Part shown: piece after piece, positions 8,328 through 17,689 of the stretch
Numbering within the stretch: the stretch's first letter is position 1
Layout: each line of letters opens with the position of its first letter
Source of the DNA: JANWWM01 sp046292465
GTDB taxonomy: Bacteria > Bacteroidota > Chlorobiia > Chlorobiales > Thermochlorobacteraceae
Length of the DNA: 64,000 nt
Reading direction: 5' to 3'
Assembly (NCBI GenBank): GCA_046292465.1
Contig: JBKBRB010000012.1
Location: 17,755-81,754 of the forward strand
Program-made: the position numbers and the translations under genes
The notes under the pieces: generated by a model
Database searches by the model: none
Told to the model about the DNA's origin: nothing
Seen by the model: the letters and a program-made list of their open reading frames with translations, nothing else

Positions 8328-10397
8328 TTATTGTGTTGGCAGTTCGACAAAAAACGTCGCGCCTTTATCCTTCCCTTCCGACTCTGCCCACACTTTGCCG
8401 CCGTGCAATTCCACGATTTGCTTCACGATGGATAAGCCCAGACCTGTTGAACTTTCGCCGCCCGTTGGTCGCGCCGAAAGCCGCTGAAATTTTCCGAAGA
8501 GTTTGGCTTTGTCTGCTTCCGTCAAGCCTTGTCCTTCGTCTTTGACGGCTATACGAATCGCACCTTTTTCTACCTGCTTCAAACTCACGCGAATTGTCTT
8601 ACTTCTTGGCGAATACTTGATGGCGTTGGAAATGAGATTTTCAAAGACTTCGCGCATGCGCTCTGCATCGAGTTCAGCGAGGCAATTTTCGTCAAGGTCG
8701 AGTTCGATGGTTTGCGATTTCCTTTCAGCGTTTGCTTGATAATTTGCAACAACCGCACGAAGGAGGTCCGCAACAACGACTTTGGATTTACACAGTGCAA
8801 TCCCTGTCATCTCGAGTTTAACATTGTTCAGCAATTCTTCAATGAGTTTATACATTCGTTGAGCAACGCGCTCAATGGTTGCAGCGGCAGCATGGGTTTT
8901 GGGTTTGTTGTCTTTGTCTTCTTGAATGAGTTGTGCAAAGCCAATGACAGATTGAAGCGGGTTTTTAAGGTCGTGCGCGGCAATGCCGAGAAGTTCGGTC
9001 TTGAAAGTGTTGGCTTCTTCGGCGATGGCTTTCAGGCGTTTCGTTTCGGCAAGGGCTTTGGTTAGTTCGATGTTCTGTTGCTTGTGTCGCTCGGCTTCTT
9101 TGCGTGCAAGTTCGTTCTCGAAGAGGGCCTGTTGGACCGCAATTTTTTTGCCTTGCTCTTCGTTGAAGACGGCTTCTCTGATGGTGTGATAATTTTGGTA
9201 AGCGCGATACGCCGATTCAAAGTCGCCTAATTGCTCATAGAGAATTGCCAGTTGCTCAAAGGCTTCATAAGATTGGCGGCGCATCGAGTGTTTTTCGCTT
9301 GCGGCAATTGCTTCGGTGAGATAGGTTTTGGCAAGGTCATAATTTTTTTGTGCAATCAAAGTTTTGCCAATCAAAATCATGACGCGAACGATGTTGCTTT
9401 GGTCGCCGAGTTCGCACAAGCGTTGAAGACTTTGTTGGTAGTATTCAAACGCGAGATTGTGCTCACCTTTGGATTCATAAATGCCAGCAATGTTGCCGAG
9501 TTCTGTTGCAATGCTGTTTTGTAAGCCGATTTCTTCAAAGCGTGCAAGAGCTTCTTGATAAAAGCCGAGGGCTTTATCAAACTCTTTGAGGGCATTATAG
9601 ACGTTTCCGAGCGAGCTCGTCGCAATGGCTTCCAAGCGTTTATCTCCGCTTTCACGGCTCATCGTTAAGGCTTCTTCAAAGAGTTGAAGCGCCTTGTAGT
9701 GATTGCCGAGCGAGAGATAGACTTCGCCAATGTTGAGTTGAATGTTGGTAATTTCGCGTATCTCTGTTTTGGGGTCGCGTAGGTTGAGGCTTTCAGTGTA
9801 GCATTCAATCGCCTTTGGATAATCACTCAACAGCACATGAATCATGCCGATGTTGTTAAGCGTTGATGCCATTCCTTTTTTGTCGCCCAGTTCCCGCTTG
9901 AGCGCGAGGCTTTCTTCATAACATTTGAGCGCAGCAGCATGATTTTCAATCGAGTAGTAAATCAACCCGATGTTGTTGAGTGCGGCGGCAATGCCTTTCT
10001 TATCGCCTAACTCTCGCCGAAGTGTGAGGCTGTCGTTGTAAAAATCAAGGGATTTGTGGTAGTAGGCACGGTAGTATTCAATGCGTCCAAGGTTGTTTAA
10101 CACCGATGCCATCATGTCGCGCTTGTTGAGTTGTTTGAACAGTAGCAACGCTTTTCGTCCCGATTGCACTGCTTCGTCGTAAGAAGCCGATGCAGTTTGC
10201 GCTAAACTCAAACAATAGTAAGCTTCTGCTTTTACTTCACACCACTCGTCAGTTTCAGCCTGTTGATTGATGCTTGCGACGATTTCTTCAACTTGTGGCA
10301 TGGCTTCCTTTGGCTTTTGAGCCGCATGCTCTTTAAGCCACGCTAATTTGGCTCTCACTTCTTCAAGCGCAACGTTTTCTCTCTGGCGGTGCTCCAT
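8328..10397 (-). CDS. TPR-repeat histidine kinase
   Basis: About 689 residues from ATG 10397 (MEHRQREN). The first ~390 residues are tandem tetratricopeptide repeats (repeated LNNIGLIYYS / CYEESLALKRELGDKKG units, about nine). A coiled coil follows, then HisKA with AAHDLKNPLQS (His near residue 463) and a HATPase domain with N, G1, F and G2 boxes. There is no transmembrane segment, so it is cytoplasmic, with TPRs as the likely protein-binding input. The catalytic end matches the kinase at 4432-5496 closely, including the stretch around FQRLSARPTGGESSTG. No response regulator is adjacent. Confidence 0.9.
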   Translation of the reverse strand: MEHRQRENVALEEVRAKLAWLKEHAAQKPKEAMPQVEEIVASINQQAETDEWCEVKAEAYYCLSLAQTASASYDEAVQSGRKALLLFKQLNKRDMMASVLNNLGRIEYYRAYYHKSLDFYNDSLTLRRELGDKKGIAAALNNIGLIYYSIENHAAALKCYEESLALKRELGDKKGMASTLNNIGMIHVLLSDYPKAIECYTESLNLRDPKTEIREITNIQLNIGEVYLSLGNHYKALQLFEEALTMSRESGDKRLEAIATSSLGNVYNALKEFDKALGFYQEALARFEEIGLQNSIATELGNIAGIYESKGEHNLAFEYYQQSLQRLCELGDQSNIVRVMILIGKTLIAQKNYDLAKTYLTEAIAASEKHSMRRQSYEAFEQLAILYEQLGDFESAYRAYQNYHTIREAVFNEEQGKKIAVQQALFENELARKEAERHKQQNIELTKALAETKRLKAIAEEANTFKTELLGIAAHDLKNPLQSVIGFAQLIQEDKDNKPKTHAAAATIERVAQRMYKLIEELLNNVKLEMTGIALCKSKVVVADLLRAVVANYQANAERKSQTIELDLDENCLAELDAERMREVFENLISNAIKYSPRSKTIRVSLKQVEKGAIRIAVKDEGQGLTEADKAKLFGKFQRLSARPTGGESSTGLGLSIVKQIVELHGGKVWAESEGKDKGATFFVELPTQ

Positions 10398-10553
10398 TAT
10401 CAGTTGATTAAAAAGAAAAATTACGACAATTTGACGGTAAGTGTAAGCAAGCACGGCTCTTAACGCTGTGCGCCTGCGGCGAACGTTCTAACTTAAATTT
10501 CGCTTCCTGACCTGAACAGCGTAACTTGCGCCCGAATCATTTTTTCACTGTCT

Positions 10554-11099
10554 ATGCAAATTGTCTTCATCATTATCGCTATTCTCATCGCTGACCAGCT
10601 CACCAAGTATTGGGCAAAGCAAACCCTCGAGCCGATTGGGCAAATTTCGCTTATCGGCGATTGGCTCAAACTTACCTTTACGGAAAATACGGGGATTGCG
10701 TTCGGAATTGATTTGGGCGGACAAGCAGTGGTAACGGTTCTTTCGGTTTTAGCGACGATTGGCATTAGCATCTACCTCTATTCGCTTCGGCGCGATAACA
10801 TCTACTACAAACTTGCCTTTGCGTGCATTTTGGGCGGGGCAATCGGCAACCTCATCGACCGCGCACTTTACGGGCGCGTTGTGGATTTCATTCACTTCGA
10901 TTTGTATCGTGGATACATCGGGACTTATTACCTCTCGCTTTGGCCGATTTTCAATATCGCCGACATTGCTATTTCAACGGGCATCGGCATTATGTTCGTT
11001 TGGTATAAGCGCATTTTTGAGCCTGAACCTATCGCTACGCCAAGCGAAAATGCACCAACCACTCCCATGGTCCAAACAAATAGAGAGTCTCAGAATTGA
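10554..11099 (+). CDS. lspA: Lipoprotein signal peptidase (signal peptidase II)
   Basis: A 181-residue inner-membrane aspartyl protease that cleaves the signal peptide of prolipoproteins before the lipidated Cys. Four hydrophobic segments are visible. The catalytic dyad is Asp111 (GRVVDF) and Asp137 (FNIADIAIS), with the conserved DQLTK and TENTGIAFG motifs nearby. The C-terminal ~20 residues form a polar, Pro/Thr-rich tail. It would process the lipoproteins encoded here (3935-4435 and 34136-39850). It converges on the OppC-type permease with only 7 bp between. Confidence 0.95.
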   Translation: MQIVFIIIAILIADQLTKYWAKQTLEPIGQISLIGDWLKLTFTENTGIAFGIDLGGQAVVTVLSVLATIGISIYLYSLRRDNIYYKLAFACILGGAIGNLIDRALYGRVVDFIHFDLYRGYIGTYYLSLWPIFNIADIAISTGIGIMFVWYKRIFEPEPIATPSENAPTTPMVQTNRESQN

Positions 11100-11106
11100 G
11101 ATTGAA

Positions 11107-12216
11107 TTATTTCAATCGCGTATCAAACGCATCGCGCAGTCCATCGCCGAGAAGGTTAATGGCAAGTACGGCAAGCATAATGGCAAGTCCGGGAAAAACG
11201 GTTAGCCACCAGCCGTTGCCCGAGACGATGTAGGCGTAGCCGTCGCGCAACATTGAGCCCCACGACGCCGTCGGCGGCTGAACGCCGAAGCCAAGAAACG
11301 AAAGGCTTGCTTCGGCAATGATGGCAGTTGCAAAGCCTGCCGTTGCGACAACCGTTACAGGTCCAACCGTGTTCGGCAAGATGTGTTTGAAAATCGTGCG
11401 TGCCGCACTGAATCCTAATGCCTTTGTGGCTTCGACGAATTCGCGCTCACGGAGCGAGAAAAATTGCCCGCGCACAATTCGCGCTGTATCGACCCACGAC
11501 GCCAATCCAACCGCTAAAAACACCTGCCAAAATCCACGCCCCAACGCCACGCTGATGGCAATCACCAACAAGAGTTCAGGGAACGACCACACCACATTCA
11601 TCACCCACATCACGATGGCGTCAACTTTGCCGCGAAAATATCCCGCCACTGCGCCGAGCGTTAGCCCAATGAGAAGCGAAATGCTTGTGGCAATCACGCC
11701 AACTGCAAGCGAGACGCGCGTGCCGTAAATAATGCGCGAACAGACATCGCGTCCGTATTTGTCCGTCCCCATCAAATAAATCGGCGTTTTGTGCCAATCA
11801 GATTCTTTTGTGCCAAAAAGTTCACTTGTTGGAATTTTTTCCTCTCGTCCCTCAAAATCTGTGATGAAGAGCGTGTCGCCTTGTTGCGCGTAGGAGCGAA
11901 TCGGAATGGCTTTGAATGGGTCTCCTTCGCTTGCATCGATTTTCTTCAAAATCAAATTTCCCTTGAACAACGGCGGTTTGATTTCATACTCGTAAATCTG
12001 CGCGTTGGGGTTCATTGGCGATAGAACAGGCGCGAAGAGCGCGACAACGATGAAGAAAACCACAAGGATTAAGCCTCCAAACGCAAGGCGATTGCGCCGA
12101 AGCCGTCGCCACGATTGGTAAAGCGGACTATGCGGCACGGCGTCCGCAAGTTGTGCATCGTATTCAGCACTCGCAGAATTGGCTTTTGCAGAAATAGGTT
12201 CGGAAGGATTCATCAT
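11107..12216 (-). CDS. OppC/DppC-type ABC transporter permease
   Basis: A 369-residue inner-membrane permease of the peptide/nickel importer family. The N-terminal OppC_N segment has the first transmembrane helix (about residues 45-65). A ~90-residue periplasmic insert with acidic repeats follows, then GTDKYGRDVCSRIIYGTRVSLAVG and the BPD_transp_1 core, including the EAA-like loop (EATKALGFSAARTIFKHILPN) that contacts the ATPase. No OppA, OppB, OppD or OppF gene is adjacent, so its partners are encoded elsewhere. The start overlaps the upstream YhcH-family stop (ATGA), so the two are translationally coupled. Confidence 0.9.
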   Translation of the reverse strand: MMNPSEPISAKANSASAEYDAQLADAVPHSPLYQSWRRLRRNRLAFGGLILVVFFIVVALFAPVLSPMNPNAQIYEYEIKPPLFKGNLILKKIDASEGDPFKAIPIRSYAQQGDTLFITDFEGREEKIPTSELFGTKESDWHKTPIYLMGTDKYGRDVCSRIIYGTRVSLAVGVIATSISLLIGLTLGAVAGYFRGKVDAIVMWVMNVVWSFPELLLVIAISVALGRGFWQVFLAVGLASWVDTARIVRGQFFSLREREFVEATKALGFSAARTIFKHILPNTVGPVTVVATAGFATAIIAEASLSFLGFGVQPPTASWGSMLRDGYAYIVSGNGWWLTVFPGLAIMLAVLAINLLGDGLRDAFDTRLK

Positions 12217-12659
12217 TCAACTGCAACTTTGAAGATGGCTTTTTTAACGAACGATTTCGGCGCGTTAGGCGCGTGCGCGTCGTCAGGAAAAAAGATGGCA
12301 AAGGTGTTCGGCGCGAGCGTGATTTGAAAGTCGGGCACGTCGGCAAAGAGCATGAAATCGTTTTCTTCGCTGTAAGGCGTATCGAGCGTTTGGCATTGGT
12401 GAAGCGGCTTCCAGCCGATGTCGAAGGCACCGTCGAGGGTAAGTTGAATGTCGATGTATTTGCGATGGGCTTCGAGTTTGGCGTTGTGCGCGCGTGCGTG
12501 GTCGTCGGCGATAATGACGAAAAGGTCATCGCCTTGAAGCGTGTGCGTGCCGACGGGCAAGGTTTTGAAGTTGGACGAAGTGGCAAACGTGAAGGCTTGT
12601 TCAAATAGACGATGGTTGCCGTAATAGCGCGCGGCGCGCTCGAGTGTATCCACAATCAT
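12213..12659 (-). CDS. YhcH/YjgK/YiaL (DUF386) family protein
   Basis: A 148-residue cupin-like protein. Conserved features of the YhcH/YiaL/NanQ family are visible: EAHRKYIDIQLTLDGAFDIGW in the middle and FAIFFPDDAHAPN near the end, with the His/Glu residues that bind a metal. Characterised members act on sugars, for example in anomer or sialic-acid handling. Here it is coupled by a 4-bp overlap to an OppC-type permease gene, which may point to uptake of a glycopeptide or sugar derivative. The substrate is not predictable from sequence. Confidence 0.85.
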   Translation of the reverse strand: MIVDTLERAARYYGNHRLFEQAFTFATSSNFKTLPVGTHTLQGDDLFVIIADDHARAHNAKLEAHRKYIDIQLTLDGAFDIGWKPLHQCQTLDTPYSEENDFMLFADVPDFQITLAPNTFAIFFPDDAHAPNAPKSFVKKAIFKVAVE

Positions 12660-12804
12660 GGTTTGGTTGAGTTAATAGTTGAATTTGAAGATACTTCGCA
12701 AACAACCTTTGTCAAATTCTGACGGTTCTTTTCCGTCGAGCGAATCGCTATATTCGAGCCTGTTTGGAAATCTGTTTTTTCAATCTTCAAAATCTGCAAC
12801 AAAA

Positions 12805-13893
<1,089 letters not shown>

Positions 13894-13912
13894 GCGTTCA
13901 GAAGCAGAAATG

Positions 13913-13940
13913 AAAAGGGGCGCACAATCGCGCCCTTTTT
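13913..13940. terminator. Intrinsic terminator after the aldolase gene
   Basis: A GGGCGC / GCGCCC stem with a 6-nt loop is followed by TTTTTG on the plus strand. On the minus strand the same stem is followed by CCTTTTC, so it could also stop transcripts arriving from the hairpin elements at 13989-14406. Confidence 0.85.
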
Positions 13941-13988
13941 GTTTTGGCGTTGTTTGCCAAAAAGTTACGAGAAAAGAAAAATTAAAAT

Positions 13989-14059
13989 CACCGCGTTGGA
14001 TTTTCTCGGGAATCGCTGCTGCTGCCCCAGCGACTCAACCTATCAAAACCCAAGCGGTG
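13989..14059 (-). ncRNA. Hairpin element copy 1 (candidate structured RNA)
   Basis: Outer arms CACCGC-TTGG (13989-13999, with one bulged G) and CCAA-GCGGTG (14050-14059) enclose a core. The core has an inner 6-bp hairpin TCGCTG / CAGCGA (14012-14032) with a 9-nt loop CTGCTGCCC. The 42 nt from 14004 to 14045 are identical to copy 2. CTCAACCTAT 3' of the inner hairpin and GGGAAT/GGGATT 5' of it are conserved in all three copies. The strand is set to minus because mismatches in the other copies become G-U pairs in that orientation. I do not recognise the class. Confidence 0.55.
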
Positions 14060-14170
14060 AAACTCTATGAATAGAAGCCTTAAATCTTACTTCGTTTTTT
14101 CTTCTGCCATGCGTTTGTCGTTTTCTTTTTCACACAACTAAACTCACTTATCACACACATAAAAATAAAA

Positions 14171-14236
14171 CCGCCTGAAGGCTCTCGGGAATCGCTGCTG
14201 CTGCCCCAGCGACTCAACCTATCAGCGTTCAGACGG
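14171..14236 (-). ncRNA. Hairpin element copy 2 (candidate structured RNA)
   Basis: The core is identical to copy 1 over 42 nt (14183-14224) but carries unrelated outer arms, CCGCCTGAAGGC (14171-14182) and GCGTTCAGACGG (14225-14236). These still pair over 10 of 12 positions. One imperfect position is C-A on the plus strand, hence G-U on the minus strand; the other is G-G. Different sequence with preserved pairing points to selection on the fold. It lies 179 bp after copy 1. Confidence 0.55.
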
Positions 14237-14333
14237 CAAAGAACGAAATTCGCTGTAATAATACTCGCGAATCGCTTTTTCGGATATGATTTATATCACA
14301 ACCCTTGACAAGCATTTTTTGCCTGAAATCAGC

Positions 14334-14406
14334 GCCGCTCACGCCTTTGGGGATTCGCGAGACGCTGCTGCCCCATCTCCGACTCAACCTACTCGGCGCA
14401 AGCGGC
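14334..14406 (-). ncRNA. Hairpin element copy 3 (candidate structured RNA)
   Basis: The most diverged copy. Outer arms GCCGCTCACGCC (14334-14345) and GGCGCAAGCGGC (14395-14406) pair at 10 of 12 positions, and the two exceptions are C-A on the plus strand (G-U on minus). The inner hairpin is changed to GAGACG / CATCTC yet keeps the same loop CTGCTGCCC, and GACTCAACCTA is retained. The inner arms therefore covary with copies 1 and 2 while loop and flanks are fixed. Confidence 0.55.
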
Positions 14407-14563
14407 ATAGCCTTTCATCAAACGACGCTGAAATGATACGCCTCTCTTTCATATGTGATATTGCGCTACGTAACCGCTTGTGATAAACACATTTTGTGAA
14501 CTACAGCACAACGCTTGCAGTCCCATTTGAAATGCGTAATTTTCCCAAACTATCAACAACGCA

Positions 14564-15880
14564 ATGAAAAAGTTACTTTCAGTTCTTGTCTATCTTTTGA
14601 CTTTGCTCCCGCATACAATTCTTGCACAATCCAAGCCGATTGCCTTTACAGGCGCAACGATTTATCCGATTGCTTCTCCGCCGATTGAGAACGGCACGCT
14701 CGTGATTCAGAACGGGAAAATTCTTGCCGTTGGTGCAAGCGTTGCAATTCCTTCCGATGCCACACGCATTGACGCCAGCGGCAAAATCATCACGGCGGGA
14801 TTTGTCGATACGCACTCGCATATCGGTGGCGGCGATGGCGGCGACGCTTCCGCACCGATTCACCCCAGCGTGCGCATTTTAGACGCGATTGACGTTCGTA
14901 ACGACACTTTCAAAAAAGCCCTCGCAGGCGGCATTACAACCGTGAATGTGATGCCCGGCTCCGGACACTTGCTTAGCGGTCAGACGGTTTATCTCAAACT
15001 GCGCAACGCAAACACCATTTCTCAAATGCTCTTCTGCAACGACGAAACGAAGGAAATTTGCGGCGGCATTAAAATGGCAAACGGCACAAACCCCATGCGC
15101 GGCGGCGTCTTTCCCGGAACACGCGCCAAGTCGGCGGCAATGATTCGAAGCATTTTTATCAAAGCGCAAGACTATCAAAAGAAACAGAAAGACGCCGGCG
15201 GCAATCCTGATAAAATGCCCAAACGCGATTTAGAGTTGGAAGCGTTAGTTGAAGTGTTGGAGGGCAAGCGAATTGTTCAGCACCACACGCACCGCGCCGA
15301 TGATATTCTCACCGTGCTACGCATTGCCAAAGAGTTCGGCTACAAGGTCGTCCTGCACCATGTCAGCGAAGGGTGGAAGGTTGCAAACGAAATTGCCGAA
15401 GCCAAAGTCCCTTGCTCCATCATTGTGATTGATTCGCCCGGCGGAAAGTTGGAAGCAAGCGAACTGCGCTACGAAACCGGCGGCATTTTGGAGAAAGCCG
15501 GCGTCGATGTTGCCTTTCACACCGACGACGGCATTACGGATTCGCGGCTCTTTATGCGCTCGGCGGCGTTTGGCGTGCGTGCAGGAATGTCGGAACAAAA
15601 AGCCCTCGAAGGTTTAACGCTTGCAGGTGCGCGTATGCTCGGCTTGGAAAAGCGTATCGGCTCGCTTGAAGTCGGCAAAGATGCCGATTTCGTGATTCTC
15701 TCGGGAAGTCCGTTCAGCGTCTATACCAAAGTGCTTGAAACTTGGGTAGAAGGCGAAAAGCGATTCGACCGAAACAATCCTGACGACTACAAGTATGCTG
15801 TCGGCGGTTATCAAGTTTATCGCGGCGAAGTGTTTAATCACTATCAAAGCGTGATGCAAAACGAAGGAGGCGAGCAGTGA
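14564..15880 (+). CDS. Secreted metal-dependent amidohydrolase
   Basis: A 438-residue protein with a signal peptide (residues 1-21, cut after ILAQ). It belongs to the imidazolonepropionase/dihydroorotase-like amidohydrolase superfamily. The metal-binding HxH motif is intact (DTHSHIG, His84 and His86). Later histidines HHTH and LHH and the final Asp in FHTDDGI complete the expected metal site. The C-terminal small beta domain (GSLEVGKDADFVIL) is typical. The substrate is unknown; peptide-like or cyclic amides are plausible for periplasmic members. It is followed by a paralogue whose GTG start overlaps its stop, so the two are translated together. Confidence 0.88.
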   Translation: MKKLLSVLVYLLTLLPHTILAQSKPIAFTGATIYPIASPPIENGTLVIQNGKILAVGASVAIPSDATRIDASGKIITAGFVDTHSHIGGGDGGDASAPIHPSVRILDAIDVRNDTFKKALAGGITTVNVMPGSGHLLSGQTVYLKLRNANTISQMLFCNDETKEICGGIKMANGTNPMRGGVFPGTRAKSAAMIRSIFIKAQDYQKKQKDAGGNPDKMPKRDLELEALVEVLEGKRIVQHHTHRADDILTVLRIAKEFGYKVVLHHVSEGWKVANEIAEAKVPCSIIVIDSPGGKLEASELRYETGGILEKAGVDVAFHTDDGITDSRLFMRSAAFGVRAGMSEQKALEGLTLAGARMLGLEKRIGSLEVGKDADFVILSGSPFSVYTKVLETWVEGEKRFDRNNPDDYKYAVGGYQVYRGEVFNHYQSVMQNEGGEQ

Positions 15881-17094
15881 GGCATTTAAGGCTTTCTTCT
15901 TTGTTGCTCGTTTTTTGTTGTGCATCGTTTCAGGTTTCCTTCGCGCAACTTGCAATCAAAGGCGAGATGATTTACACGATGGCAGGCGCGCCGATTCAAA
16001 ACGGCGTTGTGCTGGTGAATGGCGGCAAAATTGAGCGCGTCGGTTCGCAAACGGAAATTTCAATTCCAAGCCATTACAAAGTCATAACCGCAAAAGTCAT
16101 TACGCCCGGACTGATTGATGCGCACAGCGTTGTGGGACTTGCCGGCATTTTTAATTACAACCACGACCAGGATCAATTAGAAAAATCCGACCCTATTCAG
16201 CCCGACCTTCGCGCCGTCGACGCTTACAACGCCAATGAACGACTTGTAGGATTTCTCCGTGACTTCGGCATTACCACGCTTCACACTGGACACGGCACGG
16301 GCGCGCTCATTTCAGGACAAACGATGATTGTTAAAACTCTCGGCACAACCGTTGAACAAGCCCTCGTTCAGCCTGTCTCCGCCGTTGCATTTACGCTGGG
16401 CGCAACCGTGCGCGAGAACTTCCAAAAGCCGGGCACGCGCTCAAAAGGCGTTGCTATGCTGCGCGAAAAATTTATCGAAGCGCAAGACTATGCGAAGAAG
16501 ATGAAAACCAAAGACGCCTCAAAGCGTCCAACAAGAGATTTAAAGTTGGAAGTCCTCGCCGACATTCTCGACAAGAAAATTCCTGCGCTCATCACGGCTA
16601 ATAAAGCCACCGAAATTATGACGGCTTTGCGCTTGCAAAAAGAATTTGGGTTCAGAATGATTTTGGACGGCGCGGCGGAAGCCTACCTGGTTTTGGAAGA
16701 ACTCAAAGCCGCCAATGTGCCTGTGATTTTGCACCCAACAATGGTGCGCACTTACGGCGATACGCGCAACGCCTCCTTTGAGACGGCGGCGAAATTGAAA
16801 CAAGCAGGAATTAAATTCGCGCTTCAATCGGGCTACGAAAGTTATGTTCCGAAAACGCGCGTTGTGCTTTACGAAGCCGCGCTTGCCGTCGCCAACGGGC
16901 TTCCTTTTGAAGACGGACTTCGCGCCATTACGATTGATGCGGCAGACATTTTAGGCATTGCCAATCGCGTCGGCTCACTTGAAAAAGGCAAAGATGCTGA
17001 TATTGTTTGCTTCGACGGCGACCCATTTGAATACACCTCTCACGTTTGCCAAGTTATTATCAACGGATACCTCGTCAAAGAGCAGTGTAATTAA
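15877..17094 (+). CDS. Amidohydrolase paralogue lacking the metal site
   Basis: A 405-residue protein with a signal peptide (residues 1-23, ending SFAQ). It matches the preceding gene in layout, including SLEKGKDADIVCF near the end. The HxH motif is replaced by DAHSVVG (the second His is Val). The regions that hold the later metal ligands in the upstream protein read ALITANK, MILDGAAEA and FALQSGYES, with no histidines. It is therefore probably a non-catalytic partner or pseudoenzyme. The GTG start overlaps the upstream TGA (GTGA, 15877-15880), which suggests equal expression and possibly a heterodimer. Confidence 0.85.
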   Translation: MRHLRLSSLLLVFCCASFQVSFAQLAIKGEMIYTMAGAPIQNGVVLVNGGKIERVGSQTEISIPSHYKVITAKVITPGLIDAHSVVGLAGIFNYNHDQDQLEKSDPIQPDLRAVDAYNANERLVGFLRDFGITTLHTGHGTGALISGQTMIVKTLGTTVEQALVQPVSAVAFTLGATVRENFQKPGTRSKGVAMLREKFIEAQDYAKKMKTKDASKRPTRDLKLEVLADILDKKIPALITANKATEIMTALRLQKEFGFRMILDGAAEAYLVLEELKAANVPVILHPTMVRTYGDTRNASFETAAKLKQAGIKFALQSGYESYVPKTRVVLYEAALAVANGLPFEDGLRAITIDAADILGIANRVGSLEKGKDADIVCFDGDPFEYTSHVCQVIINGYLVKEQCN

Positions 17095-17179
17095 ATACCT
17101 CAACCCCAAGGCATACCTCATCACAAGACACACCTTATGAGTTTGTTTGTCATTAACTTAAAAAAGAAAGGAACACATC

Positions 17180-17578
17180 ATGTCATTCATTCAAGAGTTC
17201 AAACAATTTGCCGTGCGCGGCAATGTCATCGACCTCGCCATTGGGGTTGTGATTGGTGGGGCGTTTGGGAAAATCGTCAATTCGCTTGTGGCGGACATTA
17301 TCACGCCGCCGCTTGGATTGCTGATTGGTGGAGTTGATTTCTCGAACTTAGTTATCAACCTCAATAGTCCGATTGGCGATTTGAAGCCTGTTACGATTAA
17401 CTACGGCAAATTTTTGCAAGCCTCGTTCGACTTCATCATCATTGCGTTTGCGCTCTTTTTGATTATTCGCACGGTCAATCGCTTGCAGAAAAAGGAGAAA
17501 GAAAAGCCCGCGCCTCCGCCTGAAATTCCTGCCGATGTCAAACTGCTGACGGAAATTCGAGACCTGTTAAAAAAATAA
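17180..17578 (+). CDS. mscL: Large-conductance mechanosensitive channel MscL
   Basis: A 132-residue channel subunit. The N-terminal amphipathic helix (MSFIQEFKQFAVRGNVIDLA) leads into TM1 with the pore-lining GVVIGGAFGKIVNSLV. A periplasmic loop, TM2 (SFDFIIIAFALFLIIRTVN) and a charged cytoplasmic helix follow. The protein opens under membrane tension to release solutes during hypo-osmotic shock. The upstream AAAGAAAGGA is a good ribosome-binding site. It is monocistronic, with a terminator at 17660-17688. Confidence 0.96.
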   Translation: MSFIQEFKQFAVRGNVIDLAIGVVIGGAFGKIVNSLVADIITPPLGLLIGGVDFSNLVINLNSPIGDLKPVTINYGKFLQASFDFIIIAFALFLIIRTVNRLQKKEKEKPAPPPEIPADVKLLTEIRDLLKK

Positions 17579-17659
17579 CTTTACAAACCCTAACAAGAAA
17601 ACTTATATGAACAAACATCTACTTCTCGCGCTCTTGCTTTTCTTGTTGGACTTTGATTC

Positions 17660-17688
17660 AAAAGGAGAGTTCGTGGCTCTCCTTTTTT
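17660..17688 (+). terminator. Intrinsic terminator downstream of mscL
   Basis: AAAAGGAGAG / CTCTCCTTTT forms a 10-bp stem with a 7-nt loop and ends in TTTTTT. It lies immediately before the end of the convergent ald gene. Confidence 0.85.
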
Positions 17689-17689
17689 G

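Noticed and set aside
13989..14406. Integron attC sites
   Set aside because: ACTCAAC fits RYYYAAC and GTTGGAT in copy 1 fits GTTRRRY, but the boxes occur in the wrong order. Copy 2 lacks a partner box, and no integrase or cassette array is present.
13989..14406. CRISPR array
   Set aside because: Only three copies, spaced 160-180 bp apart, with internal fold and covarying arms. There are no uniform spacers and no cas genes.
14286..14483. Open frame MIYITTLDKH...
   Set aside because: Crosses the third hairpin element, shows no domain and is read through by the structured region; treated as chance.
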